From DASWZN01 sp963841635 (GTDB lineage: Bacteria; Acidobacteriota; Terriglobia; Bryobacterales; Bryobacteraceae), in contig CAWJDO010000002.1 in NCBI GenBank assembly GCA_963841635.1, positions 4,154,001-4,218,000 of the forward strand: a stretch of DNA of 64,000 nucleotides. The letters are read 5' to 3'. Below are positions 46,203-54,736 of this stretch, piece after piece. The position numbers were made by a program, and so were the translations under genes. Each line of letters starts with the position of its first letter. Within the stretch, counting starts at the first letter, position 1. The notes under the pieces are model-generated. The model did not search any database and was not told the DNA's origin. It saw only the letters and a list, made by a program, of their open reading frames with translations.

Positions 46203-47234
46203 TCAATTCAAAAAGAACGTCCGATACAGCGTGTCGCGCTGCCGCGGCACGAACCCGGCGTCGCGGATGATCCGGCGCAGCTCTTCTTCCGAGGCGCGGT
46301 GGTGCGCCCCGGCCGAGGACACTACGTTCTCCTCGATCATGATGCTGCCGACGTCGTTGCCTCCGAAGCGTAGCCCCACCTGGCAGGTCTTGAGTCCCTG
46401 AGTCACCCACGACGATTGCACGTTGTCGATGTTGTCAAGATAGAGCCGCGAAATGGCTAGCGTCTTCAGGTACTCCACCGCGGTCGCCTCTTCCTTCACG
46501 GTGCGCCCCAGCGAGGTGTTCTCGCGCTGGAAGGTCCAGGGGATGAACGCCGTGAAGCCGGCGGTTTCTTCCTGAATCTGCCGCACGAGCTCCAGATGCG
46601 CCACTCGCTGCTCGATCGTCTCCCCGCAGCCGAACATCATGGTTGCCGTAGTGCGCATGCCCAGGCGGTGAGCCTCCAGATGCACGTCGACCCATTCCTG
46701 CGTGGAGCACTTCAGACGGCTGATGCGGTGGCGCACCGCGTCGTCGAGGATCTCGGCGCCGCCTCCGGGGATCGAATCGAGGCCAGCGTCGCGCAGGCGG
46801 GCGATCGTGTCGCGAAGAGAGAGGCCGCTCACCTCGGCGATATTCACGATCTCGGGCGACGAGAAGCAGTGCAGGTGGATGCGGAAGCGCTGCTTGATCG
46901 AGCGCATCAGATCCTCGTACCACTCGATCTTCAGGTCGGGGTGCAGGCCGCCCTGCATGAGGACGCCCGTGCCGCCCAGGTCCAGGGTCTCCTGAATCTT
47001 CTGGAAGATGACTTCTTTCGGCAGGATGTAACCTTCGGCGTGACCAAGCGGGCGGTAGAAGGCGCAGAAGGTGCAGTACTCGGTGCAGAAATTCGTGTAG
47101 TTAATATTGCGGTCGATGATGTAGGAGACCACGCCCTCGGGATGCAGCGTGCGGCGCACTGCGTCGGCAGCCATCCCGATGCCGATGAGATCGGGACTGC
47201 GGAACAGATCGCAAGCTTCGTCGCGAGTCATCAT
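46203..47234 (-). CDS. mqnC: Dehypoxanthine futalosine cyclase MqnC
   Basis: Radical SAM enzyme of the futalosine route to menaquinone; it cyclises dehypoxanthine futalosine. 343 residues, usual length. The iron-sulfur cluster cysteines are C50, C54 and C57 in CTEYCTFCAF. GGLHPDLKIEWYEDLMRSIK and GGGAEILDDAVRHRIS are the typical barrel motifs. The start overlaps the mqnA stop as ATGA, so both enzymes are co-translated. No mqnB, mqnD or mqnE is in the window. Confidence 0.95.
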   Translation of the reverse strand: MMTRDEACDLFRSPDLIGIGMAADAVRRTLHPEGVVSYIIDRNINYTNFCTEYCTFCAFYRPLGHAEGYILPKEVIFQKIQETLDLGGTGVLMQGGLHPDLKIEWYEDLMRSIKQRFRIHLHCFSSPEIVNIAEVSGLSLRDTIARLRDAGLDSIPGGGAEILDDAVRHRISRLKCSTQEWVDVHLEAHRLGMRTTATMMFGCGETIEQRVAHLELVRQIQEETAGFTAFIPWTFQRENTSLGRTVKEEATAVEYLKTLAISRLYLDNIDNVQSSWVTQGLKTCQVGLRFGGNDVGSIMIEENVVSSAGAHHRASEEELRRIIRDAGFVPRQRDTLYRTFFLN

Positions 47235-48025
47235 GCGGTGACGCCCCCCGTTGAAACCACCGTATCAAACTCCCGCGCGTAATGCACGAAGAGGCGCATC
47301 CCTTCGTAGTCGCGCTCGCCCAGCTCGAGGACGATGTGGCGGTCGAAATAGTCCCGCGCCAGGGCTTCAGTGAGGTGCCGGGGCGCGGCCTCGAGGCGAA
47401 CGATGTCCTCGATGTGCTCGCGGCCGAAGCGGCACGAGCCGAGGAAGGCTCCGGCGAGGTCCGAGGTCAGCGCCTCGGGGCGCGCGGCCCAGACGGCGAA
47501 GACCATGGGAAGGCCGGTCATCTCGCACCATTCGCCGCCCAGGTCGAGGCTGGCCAGGCCGAGGCGGTCGGGCTCGAGGCGCAGCGCGGGGTCGCCGATC
47601 ACCAGCGCCGCGTCCGCGGCTTCGAGCATGGAAGGGAGATCGGGCGGCATCGAAACTGCACGGGGCTCGACGCCATAACGGCGCGCCAGAATGATGCGGG
47701 CAAGCATGGCGGAGGAGCGCGAGCTCGCGTCCAGCGCCAGCGTGCGAATGCGGGCAGGTGGAACTTTGGTCACCAGGAGGATGCTGCGCACCGGCCCGTG
47801 GCACGCGATTCCGGCGCCGGGGATGATGGCCAAACCCTGCCTGGCGGCCTCGATCGAAGGAACAATGCCGATGTCGGCCGCACCCGATTCCAGGCGCGCG
47901 GCGCACTCCGAAGGCAGGCAGAAGCTCAAATCGAACAGCTCGCGCTGGGGACCGTGGAGCATGCCCCAGACCAGCGGGACGGTATTCAAATAGCTGACGG
48001 CGCAGACGCGCGGCTGGGAGGTCAA
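47231..48025 (-). CDS. mqnA: Chorismate dehydratase MqnA
   Basis: First enzyme of the futalosine menaquinone pathway: converts chorismate to 3-[(1-carboxyvinyl)oxy]benzoate. 264 residues, with the periplasmic-binding-like fold of the family. The N-terminal VCAVSYLNTVPLVWGMLHGP and ECAARLESGAADIGIVPSIE are characteristic, as is LALDASSRSSAMLARIIL. It precedes mqnC with a four-base overlap. Together they indicate menaquinone as the respiratory quinone, consistent with cydAB in the window. Confidence 0.94.
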   Translation of the reverse strand: MTSQPRVCAVSYLNTVPLVWGMLHGPQRELFDLSFCLPSECAARLESGAADIGIVPSIEAARQGLAIIPGAGIACHGPVRSILLVTKVPPARIRTLALDASSRSSAMLARIILARRYGVEPRAVSMPPDLPSMLEAADAALVIGDPALRLEPDRLGLASLDLGGEWCEMTGLPMVFAVWAARPEALTSDLAGAFLGSCRFGREHIEDIVRLEAAPRHLTEALARDYFDRHIVLELGERDYEGMRLFVHYAREFDTVVSTGGVTA

Positions 48026-48092
48026 ACGACGATTCTAGCATCGCGGTCCAGGGGGACCCGCGCTGACCAGGGGTCCACCCCACGCGAAAAAG

Positions 48093-48111
48093 TACTTTAC
48101 ATTACAAAGTA
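48093..48111. promoter_or_regulatory. Operator-like inverted repeat upstream of the CreD-like gene
   Basis: TACTTTACATTACAAAGTA has 6-base arms (TACTTT/AAAGTA) around 7 bases. It covers a plausible -35 TTTACA (48096-48101); a -10 CACAAT (48119-48124) follows after 17 bases. The ATG is 34 bases downstream of the repeat, with GGAGG. A PadR- or MerR-like repressor/activator site is possible; no regulator gene is adjacent. Confidence 0.55.
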
Positions 48112-48144
48112 GATGGCGCACAATAGCTCCCGGAGGCGAGACTC

Positions 48145-49386
48145 ATGTTCAAGCGCATCGCAGCGATCGGCTTCATCCTGGTGTCGACCGCCATCGCCTG
48201 GGCCATCCTGGGCACAACTATCTTCGACCGAACCGAGGACCGGACCGGCGGCCTCGCCAGCAAAGTGGAGACCACCTGGGGTGCGCCGCAGCAGCAATTG
48301 CCCCCCACGGCCTATTACGTGGAACCCGCGGCGGACAAGACTTCGCAGCCGTGCTCGCGGGCGATTCCGCTCGACCGTAGCCGGATCCGTGTGGGCTTCG
48401 AACTGGAGCACCGCCAGAAGGGCCTGCTGTGGTATGCGACGTACAAGGTCGCCTTCGCAGGCGATTACGTTTTCCGCAACGTCACCGCCACCGAGCAGGC
48501 GGTCTGGTTCCAAATGCAGTTCCCGGCGGCGCAGGCGGTCTATGACGATCTGGAGTTTACGATCAACGGCAAGCCCGCGGAGGTAACCACCACCGACGTC
48601 TCCGCGATGGCGACGGCAAAGGTCGAGCCGGGACAATCCGCGACCCTGCATGTCGGTTACCGCTCGCAAGGGTTGGATTCGTGGCGGTACAGCTTTGGCT
48701 CGGGAGTGGGCCAGGTGAAGGACTTCGTCCTGACGATGGACACCAATTTCCACGACATCGACTTCCCGGAAAACGCCCTCTCGCCGACCTCGAAACAGGA
48801 GCACACGCCGGGCTGGGAACTGACCTGGGCCTACAAGAGCCTGGTGTCCGGGTTCCAGATCGGCATGACGATGCCGCAGAAGCTGCAGCCCGGTCCGCTG
48901 GCTGCCCAGATCAGCTTCTTTGCGCCGCTCTCTCTTCTGTTCTTTTTCTTCCTGATGTTCATCATCACCACCATGCGGCGCATCGAGATGCATCCCATGA
49001 ACTACTTCTTCCTGGCATGCGCGTTCTTCGCCTTTCACCTGCTGTTCGCATACCTGGTGGACCGCATTTCGATCCATGCGGCGTTTTTCATTTGTTCGGC
49101 GGTCTCCATTTTTCTGGTAGTGAGTTACCTGCGGCTGGTGGTTGGGATCCGGTTCGCGGCGGTAGAGGCGGGGCTGGCGCAGCTCATCTACCTGGTGCTG
49201 TTTTCCTATGCCTTCTTCTTGAAAGGGTTCACCGGACTGGCGGTCACCATCGGCTCGATCCTGACGCTGTTCGTGGTGATGCAGCTCACAGGCCGGATGC
49301 GCTGGGCCGAGCGTTTCGCGGCACAACCGCCGCCGCTGCCGCCCCCCTGCCCGGCCGGTCCAGGCCCGGCCGGGCTACGAGCCTGA
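48145..49386 (+). CDS. CreD-like inner-membrane protein
   Basis: Inner-membrane protein of 413 residues resembling CreD. One helix near the N-terminus (IAAIGFILVSTAIAWAIL) precedes a large periplasmic domain (about 30-255). A cluster of five to six helices follows in the C-terminal third, with RRIEMHPMNYFFLACAFFAF and LTLFVVMQLTGRMRWAERF, which fit the CreD family pattern. CreD is linked to envelope function and beta-lactam/colicin effects in other bacteria; its molecular role is unclear. No creBC pair is present. An inverted repeat overlaps the promoter. Confidence 0.78.
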   Translation: MFKRIAAIGFILVSTAIAWAILGTTIFDRTEDRTGGLASKVETTWGAPQQQLPPTAYYVEPAADKTSQPCSRAIPLDRSRIRVGFELEHRQKGLLWYATYKVAFAGDYVFRNVTATEQAVWFQMQFPAAQAVYDDLEFTINGKPAEVTTTDVSAMATAKVEPGQSATLHVGYRSQGLDSWRYSFGSGVGQVKDFVLTMDTNFHDIDFPENALSPTSKQEHTPGWELTWAYKSLVSGFQIGMTMPQKLQPGPLAAQISFFAPLSLLFFFFLMFIITTMRRIEMHPMNYFFLACAFFAFHLLFAYLVDRISIHAAFFICSAVSIFLVVSYLRLVVGIRFAAVEAGLAQLIYLVLFSYAFFLKGFTGLAVTIGSILTLFVVMQLTGRMRWAERFAAQPPPLPPPCPAGPGPAGLRA

Positions 49387-49472
49387 ACCGCCGGCCGTAA
49401 GGATAAGATTTAACGGTGCCTTAATACAATTCAGACACCCACAATCCGCGCGCGGTGGTACGATATTCTGCG

Positions 49473-49841
49473 ATGGGCTCGGCCGAAAAGAAGAAGACAG
49501 TGCTGGTGGTGGACGACGAACCGGACGTCCGCACCTTCGTCCACAGCGTTCTTGCACGCCACGGCTATGACGTTCTGGAAGCTGAAGACGGCCTTGCGGC
49601 GTACGAACTCCTGGAGCAGCTCTCGGGCAGAATTGAGCTGCTGGTGACCGATGTCAAGATGCCCCGGATGGACGGCATCACCCTGGGAGAGAAGGTCGGC
49701 ACCGGATATCCAGACATCGGAGTGTTGTATATTTCAGCCTACCTTTCGGAGGCCCCGACGCGTGGCGCGGCCCGCCGTTTTCTGCCCAAGCCCTTTCGAC
49801 CCGACGCTCTGGTGGAGTGTGTCCGCAGCATGTCTTCCTGA
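49473..49841 (+). CDS. Stand-alone response-regulator receiver
   Basis: A 122-residue receiver domain without an output domain. D60 in ELLVTDVKMPRMDG is the phosphoacceptor; VLVVDDEPDV holds the acidic pocket, and FLPKPF has the conserved Lys. Such single-domain regulators act in phosphorelay or in protein-protein control. I chose ATG 49473 (MGSAEKKKTV); an in-frame upstream start exists. The AIM24 gene follows after a 109-base gap. No cognate kinase is adjacent; the hybrid kinase at 21797-25090 is a distant candidate only. Confidence 0.85.
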   Translation: MGSAEKKKTVLVVDDEPDVRTFVHSVLARHGYDVLEAEDGLAAYELLEQLSGRIELLVTDVKMPRMDGITLGEKVGTGYPDIGVLYISAYLSEAPTRGAARRFLPKPFRPDALVECVRSMSS

Positions 49842-49950
49842 ACTGCGGGGACGCGCCGGGAACTTGGGGGGCACTCGACCGGAACGATGGGGGGCCGGGC
49901 AGGAGTACGGCCAGACCGGTGTAAGATACATAGATCGGAGACTCCGAAGT

Positions 49951-50697
49951 ATGCCCTTCTGCACGAATTGCGGCACCCGCCTCGAGGTTGAGACCAGTTT
50001 TTGCGTGGGCTGCGGTAGATCCCTCGGCAACTCAGCCAGGAAGACGGCCGCCATGGCGGCGCCCGCGGCCGCGGCCGAGCCGCTCGACTATACGATTCAG
50101 GGCGAGAACCTGCAATTGGTCCGTATCCGCCTGAAACCCGGCCAGGAGGTGTTTGCCGAGGCTGGAAACATCGTTTATAAGTTCCCGGAAGTACAGTGGA
50201 AAAACCAGGAGAACGGGAACGCCTCTCTGGCGCGATTCTACGCCACCACTCCCTCGGAGGTCGGCTTTGCGGGCGCCTCCCCGGGGCGGATTCAGGCCTT
50301 CCACCTCAAGGACGGGCAGAGCATGCTGGTCGCCCGCGAAGGATTCCTGTGCGCCCAGACCACGGCGCGCCTGGACGTCGCGCCGGTCGCGCAGCCCTGT
50401 GTCGAAGGGTTGACCCTGAAGCGGCTCACCGGGCCGGGGACGATGTTCGTTCACGGCGGCGGCGACTTCATCGAGTTCGTCCTCAATCCCGGCCAGGCGA
50501 TTCAGGTGGAACCGTCCGCAATCGTGGCTTTTGACGACGCGGTCCGCTACGAGGTTGAGATGGAGTCGCCTGCCGGCGAGGGTCGCCTTCTGGCGACGAT
50601 GACCGGGCCCGGACGAGTGGTCATTCAGAGCATGACAGCCGGGAGAGTGCGGCGCGCCGCCCTAGACCACGACGCGGTTCCTGCGATGAGCCTCTAA
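49951..50697 (+). CDS. AIM24-family protein with N-terminal zinc ribbon
   Basis: A 248-residue protein. The N-terminal zinc ribbon (FCTNCGTRLEVETSFCVGCG) is followed by the AIM24 beta domain (TIGR00266): LVRIRLKPGQEVFAEAGNIV, LKRLTGPGTMFVHGGGDFIE and GQAIQVEPSAIVAFDDAVRY. The family forms a beta-roll and has been linked to membrane organisation in mitochondria; the bacterial role is unknown. The domain order is unusual because the ribbon is fused in front. The ATG 49951 choice gives the ribbon from the first residues. Confidence 0.82.
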   Translation: MPFCTNCGTRLEVETSFCVGCGRSLGNSARKTAAMAAPAAAAEPLDYTIQGENLQLVRIRLKPGQEVFAEAGNIVYKFPEVQWKNQENGNASLARFYATTPSEVGFAGASPGRIQAFHLKDGQSMLVAREGFLCAQTTARLDVAPVAQPCVEGLTLKRLTGPGTMFVHGGGDFIEFVLNPGQAIQVEPSAIVAFDDAVRYEVEMESPAGEGRLLATMTGPGRVVIQSMTAGRVRRAALDHDAVPAMSL

Positions 50698-50698
50698 G

Positions 50699-50813
50699 CG
50701 GCGACCGTTCCGACCCGTCGACCGTACCGTCCCTACCGGTCCACCCCGTCGACCGACCCGAGCACTCCGAGCCGCGACCGCCCGTTCCGAGCCGCGACCG
50801 CCAGGGAGCGGTC
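50699..50813. repeat. CCGTCGACCG/CCGAGCCGCGACCG repeat block
   Basis: Short units CCGTCGACCG and CCGAGCCGCGACCG recur (two copies of each) through a 115-base block after the AIM24 gene. The end, 50787-50813, reads CCGAGCCGCGACCG then CCAGGGAGCGGTC and belongs to the dispersed repeat family also at 51694-51720 and 63166-63197. It lies between the convergent AIM24 and GAF-ANTAR genes. Confidence 0.6.
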
Positions 50814-50875
50814 CGTAACCAAGCGGAACAATCCCTCGCGTTCAAGACCAATCCTCTGCTTTTGTGGATGCCCGA

Positions 50876-51622
50876 TCAAGCTTCCGAATCGCGGCCCATG
50901 TTGTCGGCCAGGACGATGGCCTGGGCCAGTTCCGCCATCGGCTTGCGCAGTCGGCGGCTCTCGTTGCGGAGCCGCAGATAGGCCTGAGCCTCGCTGAGTT
51001 TGTACTTGTGTTGCAGGATACCCTTAGCCCGCTCCACCAGCTTGCGCAGCTCCAACTGGCGCTTCATTTCGAGCGTCTCTTCCTGCAGCCGGACATTCTC
51101 GTCGGACAGGTGGGTCTTGGCGATGGCGCCGCCCAACTGCTCGCCGATGAAGGTCACCACCGCGATCTCCTCGGGCTCGTGGGCATGGGGCGCCTTGTGG
51201 TGGACATTGATGACGCCGATGATTTCGCCGCTGCTCACCAGGGGCGCCGAGAGCATGGCATCGTAGGTATCCTCCACCAGCGACGGGAAGCGCTTGAATC
51301 GGGGATCGTCGAAGGCCCCGCGCGTGAGCACCACGGGCGCCCTGTGCTCGGCAACCCATCCGGCCACGCCCTCGCCCATCTTCAGGCGGAGAGTGCCGAT
51401 CTCGGAGCTGTGCGGAAGCTGCGACGCGCGCAGGACGACGTCGCCCGTCCCCGGCTCCGCCAGATACACCAGACACGCGTCACAGTGGGTCACTTCGGAA
51501 ACCAGACCGATAAGCTCGCGGAGGATGTCGTCCAGCGCCGGGCTGGAACTCACGGTCTTGCTGATACGGTGCAGCAATTCGAGGTGACGCAAGCCCGCAC
51601 CGTTAGGATGCACTTCTTCCAT
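50876..51622 (-). CDS. GAF-ANTAR regulator
   Basis: A 248-residue RNA-binding antiterminator-type regulator. The GAF sensor domain (about 15-165) contains GEGVAGWVAEHRAPVVLTRG and a small-molecule pocket. The ANTAR domain (about 185-240) contains LVERAKGILQHKYKLSEAQA then YLRLRNESRRLRKPM, the three-helix fold that binds paired RNA hairpins to prevent termination. The start is ATG 51622 (MEEVHPNGAG). No target leader is evident next to it. Convergent with AIM24. Confidence 0.85.
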   Translation of the reverse strand: MEEVHPNGAGLRHLELLHRISKTVSSSPALDDILRELIGLVSEVTHCDACLVYLAEPGTGDVVLRASQLPHSSEIGTLRLKMGEGVAGWVAEHRAPVVLTRGAFDDPRFKRFPSLVEDTYDAMLSAPLVSSGEIIGVINVHHKAPHAHEPEEIAVVTFIGEQLGGAIAKTHLSDENVRLQEETLEMKRQLELRKLVERAKGILQHKYKLSEAQAYLRLRNESRRLRKPMAELAQAIVLADNMGRDSEA

Positions 51623-51693
51623 ATCCAAGCGTACTCAGAAAGGCCCCGCGCGGTCCAATCGAAACTTTCTATGGGGGCGAAAACCGAGCCGCT

Positions 51694-51720
51694 ACCGAGC
51701 CGCGACCGCGAGGGAGCGGA
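51694..51720 (+). repeat. Dispersed intergenic repeat, truncated copy
   Basis: ACCGAGCCGCGACCGCGAGG then GAGCGGA. Same family as 50787-50813 and 63166-63197; it touches the DUF1697 stop region on the minus strand. Confidence 0.6.
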
Positions 51721-51726
51721 CCCGTG

Positions 51727-52290
51727 TCACTTCCCGTCGCCGGCTTCCAACCCCTCTGCCATCTCCAGGAGCTTCCGCACCGTGTTCAAGTTCCTGCTCG
51801 TGCCCGGCGTCTTGAGGGCGCGCTCCACCTGGGCCATCGAAAGTTTGGGGCGGGCCATCCCGTTGGGGAAATAGACGTAGACCTCGCGGCCGCTGATGTG
51901 CAATTCCTCAGGTTCGGCCTTGATCGCCAGCACTTTCCCGACCGCCTCGGCGCTAGGCTCGGCGGCCAGAAAGCTGACCGCCAGCCTGCTCGGCTCCATA
52001 CCCGGCCGCGAGGCGAACGGATTGCTGGCGATGGCCTCGCGCATCTCGGCGGGCGTACGCAGAATGACGTCCGACCGGAACCCGCGGTGGCCCTCGATGG
52101 CGTCCTCGATCTTCTTGCCCAGCCGCGCCAGATCGCGCCCCGTGGTCTTGAAAATCACGTTGCCTGAGTTAATGTAAGTCTGCACATCTCGAAGCCCAAG
52201 CGACTCATACAGCGCCTTCAACTCACTCATCTGGACCTTGCGGTGCCCCGCCAGATTGACTCCGCGCAACATCGAGATGACCACGCCCAT
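51727..52290 (-). CDS. DUF1697 protein
   Basis: A 187-residue protein of the DUF1697 family: MGVVISMLRGVNLAGHRKVQ, then LYESLGLRDVQTYINSGNVI and MREAIASNPFASRPGMEPSR. The fold resembles a ferredoxin-like domain. The family is widespread and has no established function. It is a single gene with the dispersed repeat just after its end and a hairpin-rich non-coding stretch (52291-52524) before it. Confidence 0.9.
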   Translation of the reverse strand: MGVVISMLRGVNLAGHRKVQMSELKALYESLGLRDVQTYINSGNVIFKTTGRDLARLGKKIEDAIEGHRGFRSDVILRTPAEMREAIASNPFASRPGMEPSRLAVSFLAAEPSAEAVGKVLAIKAEPEELHISGREVYVYFPNGMARPKLSMAQVERALKTPGTSRNLNTVRKLLEMAEGLEAGDGK

Positions 52291-52524
52291 ACAAGTTCAG
52301 AATACCTTGTGGGGCAGGCGTCCACGACTCCGCTGAAAAACGGTGGCTGGCTCCGCTGTCCCAAGCGACACGTCCGCCTGGTCAACGGGATAGCTCTCGA
52401 GCGCGCGTGGACAGCGGTGCCTGTCGCCGCTTTTCAGCCCTTGCACCCAAGTCCCTCGACGGACCTGCAAGTCCGCGCAGTCCCGGCGGCAGCGTGCTCC
52501 ACCCTGCCCTGGCCGAAGCCCACC

Positions 52525-53013
52525 TCAGGCGTGCGCCTGGCGCTGCTTCTTGTATGCCTCGCGCACTTCGCGGATCTGGCGCGCGTGCGACTCGGCGTGC
52601 GCCGCCATGGTTTCCAGATGCCGCTGGAGCGTGATGGGGCCGCGTTCGCTGTGGTTGCCGGTGCGCTCGAAAACCGGGGCGGGCAGGTCCTTGATCAGCT
52701 CGTAGTTCTCCCCGCGCAGGCGGCGGAAGGTCTCGATCGATTCGGAAGTCTTGCGGCGCGCGTAGTCCAGGTTCTTGGCCCAGGCGTCCTGATCGAAAGC
52801 CATCAGAGTAGGCTTGTCCTCGGCGATGAGGCGGCGGAAGCGATCGGCCGCGACGATTTCCGAATCGGCGATGTGCGCCACGATCTGCCGCAGGCTCCAC
52901 TTCTCCGGAGCGGGCGTGAAATCCAACTCGGGCCCGGCGGCTCCAGTCATGGCGGTCGCAATCAGCTCCGCCCCGCGGCGAAACCGCTCGATCAGTTCTT
53001 TGAGTTCGCTCAT
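52525..53013 (-). CDS. DinB-superfamily protein
   Basis: A 162-residue four-helix-bundle protein of the DinB/YfiT group, which often binds a metal with three histidines. H47 in RQIVAHIADSE is the first; HAESH near residues 140-147 supplies the other two. Family members act in thiol or mycothiol/bacillithiol chemistry or are unassigned; the sequence gives no more. It is divergent from the DUF72 gene with a 71-base gap. Confidence 0.85.
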   Translation of the reverse strand: MSELKELIERFRRGAELIATAMTGAAGPELDFTPAPEKWSLRQIVAHIADSEIVAADRFRRLIAEDKPTLMAFDQDAWAKNLDYARRKTSESIETFRRLRGENYELIKDLPAPVFERTGNHSERGPITLQRHLETMAAHAESHARQIREVREAYKKQRQAHA

Positions 53014-53084
53014 GGGCGTCCCCTCCCCTAAGTGCCAGCGTAGCGCAATGGCGGGTTGGGCATGGCATGATGGGGACGAGAATC

Positions 53085-54026
53085 ATGTCTTCCGCACCCT
53101 TGTTCGACGAGCGCCCGCCGTTCGACCGCGAGCGGCTGGCAGCGAAGCTCGGCGCACTCGCCGCCCAGGCGATTCTCATCGGCACCAGCTCCTGGAAATA
53201 TCCGGGCTGGCTGGGACAGATCTACACGCGCGAGCGGTACCTGACGCGCGGCGGCTTTTCGACGCGCCGGTTCGAGGCCGAGTGCCTGGCCGAGTACGCG
53301 CGCACCTTCCCGATCGTGTGCGGGGACTTCTCCTTCTACCAGTTCCCCTCGGAGCAGTTTTGGCGGAAGCTGTTCGGCTCGGCGCCTCCCAGCTTGCAAT
53401 TCGTCCTGAAGGTTCCCGAGGAGATCACGGCGCGGGTGTTCCCCGCACACGCGCGCTACGGGCCGCGTGCGGGCCTGCCGAATCCGGCGTTCCTGGACGC
53501 AGTGCTGTTCGAAGAGAGCTTTCTCAAACCGCTTGCCACCTGGCGCAGCCAGATTGCCGCGGTGATTTTCGAGTTCGGGGCGTTCTCGCAGAAGTCGTAC
53601 GCGTTTATCGAAGACCTGGACCGCTTTCTCGCGGCACTGCCGCCGGGCCCCCGCTACTCGGTCGAAGTCCGCAACCCGGAGCTGCTCGGCCCGGAATATT
53701 TCCAATGCCTGAAGAGCCACGGCGTAGCGCACGTCTTCAACGCCTGGGCGCGCATGCCGGAACTGGCTCGTCAGATCCAGATGCCGGACGCCTTCACGAC
53801 GGATTTCACGGTCTGCCGCGCCCTGCTGCGGCACGGCCGCGCCTATGCGGAAGCGGTCGACCTCTTCTCGCCCTACGAGCAGATCAAGGACCCGAACCCC
53901 GAAGGCCGCCAGGCGATCCGCGACCTGATGGCCTGGGCCCGCGACAAGAAGCGCGCCGCGTTTATTTTTGTAAACAACCGCTTCGAAGGGAACGCACCCG
54001 GCACGATCGAGGCGGTGGTTGAGTAA
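53085..54026 (+). CDS. DUF72 protein
   Basis: A 313-residue TIM-barrel protein of the DUF72 family. Motifs: IGTSSWKYPGWLGQIYTRER near the N-terminus, then FYQFPSEQFWRKLFG, and RYSVEVRNPELLGPEYFQCL. The family is widespread; no enzyme activity is firmly established. I chose ATG 53085 (MSSAPLF); an in-frame ATG at 53067 is possible. It precedes a small exported protein gene on the opposite strand. Confidence 0.9.
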   Translation: MSSAPLFDERPPFDRERLAAKLGALAAQAILIGTSSWKYPGWLGQIYTRERYLTRGGFSTRRFEAECLAEYARTFPIVCGDFSFYQFPSEQFWRKLFGSAPPSLQFVLKVPEEITARVFPAHARYGPRAGLPNPAFLDAVLFEESFLKPLATWRSQIAAVIFEFGAFSQKSYAFIEDLDRFLAALPPGPRYSVEVRNPELLGPEYFQCLKSHGVAHVFNAWARMPELARQIQMPDAFTTDFTVCRALLRHGRAYAEAVDLFSPYEQIKDPNPEGRQAIRDLMAWARDKKRAAFIFVNNRFEGNAPGTIEAVVE

Positions 54027-54146
54027 GCGCGGCCGCTGGGGGTTCAGTCTTCGAGTGCCGCGCAACATCCGGGCCGGATGGCACGCGCCAACTTCCAAGA
54101 ATCGGATTCAGGGGACTTTGCCAGAGGAAGCGGCTCTCCCCGATTG

Positions 54147-54455
54147 TTATTGTGCACGCTCCGGTAGCTGGTTGGCTTTATGAGATTCCAGCCATCGAGC
54201 GATGTCCTTTTCCGTCGCTCCGAGCTGTTGGGAACTGAGCAGCTCCCTGGGGAACACTGCATCGTCCGCCAAGGCCTTGTCCAGCGCCGCCTTTGCCGAA
54301 GTGTTGTCCGCCTCGGACGCGGCCTTGACATCCACTCCTGCCGGAATCTGGGAAGTTGGCTGCTGCGCGTACAACAGGGTGCTGCCGGCCAACGCTGCTG
54401 TTAGAACGAGTCCGATGATCCGGGTGTGATGGCCGGGATAGAGGCAGAAACGCAT
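54147..54455 (-). CDS. Small exported protein of unknown function
   Basis: A 102-residue product with a signal-peptide-like N-terminus (IIGLVLTAALAGSTLLYAQ). The mature part (about 70 residues) is helical and Ala/Lys/Asp-rich with no known domain. No clear ribosome site precedes the ATG, so the start and the gene itself are less certain. It is convergent with DUF72. Confidence 0.5.
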   Translation of the reverse strand: MRFCLYPGHHTRIIGLVLTAALAGSTLLYAQQPTSQIPAGVDVKAASEADNTSAKAALDKALADDAVFPRELLSSQQLGATEKDIARWLESHKANQLPERAQ

Positions 54456-54556
54456 GACGGTTCATTCTATGCCAGCGGGCCAGACGAAGCCAAACACAAG
54501 GCGGTTGGTCGTTTGTCCGCAACCCGGAAACCGACCTACTACCGACAAGCCGCGCC

Positions 54557-54588
54557 GGCTGAAAGCTGACTGCTGATGGCTGACGGCA
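54557..54588 (+). repeat. GCTGA(C/T)GGCT short-repeat run
   Basis: CCGGCTGAAAGCTGACTGCT then GATGGCTGACGGCATC. It belongs to the same short-unit family as 12381-12407 and 62202-62232. Confidence 0.45.
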
Positions 54589-54655
54589 TCTCCCCGTGCT
54601 ATCATTAAGCTTCCAACCCCCACGAAGAGTTCTCAGAGGATCTGGTGGAGAAGCT

Positions 54656-54736
54656 GTGGCAATTCAAACACTTGCAGTCAATGTCGCCGCCCGCCTGACC
54701 ACCCGAACGGCCCTCGGGAGGGCCGCCGCTCGCTGA
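54656..54736 (+). CDS. Possible 26-codon leader ORF coupled to the PP2C gene
   Basis: GTG 54656 has GGTGGAG five bases upstream, a better ribosome site than the following gene has. Translation gives a 26-residue peptide starting MAIQTLAVNVAARL, and the stop TGA (54734-54736) overlaps the next ATG as TGATG. Coupling to the downstream gene is the likely purpose if it is real. No conserved family is recognised. Confidence 0.35.
   Translation: MAIQTLAVNVAARLTTRTALGRAAAR

Noticed and set aside
52291..52524. Possible gene in the 234-base gap between DUF1697 and DinB
   Set aside because: Only short frames; the sequence contains a small hairpin (CGGAC...GTCCG) and GC-rich spacer but no convincing start or domain.
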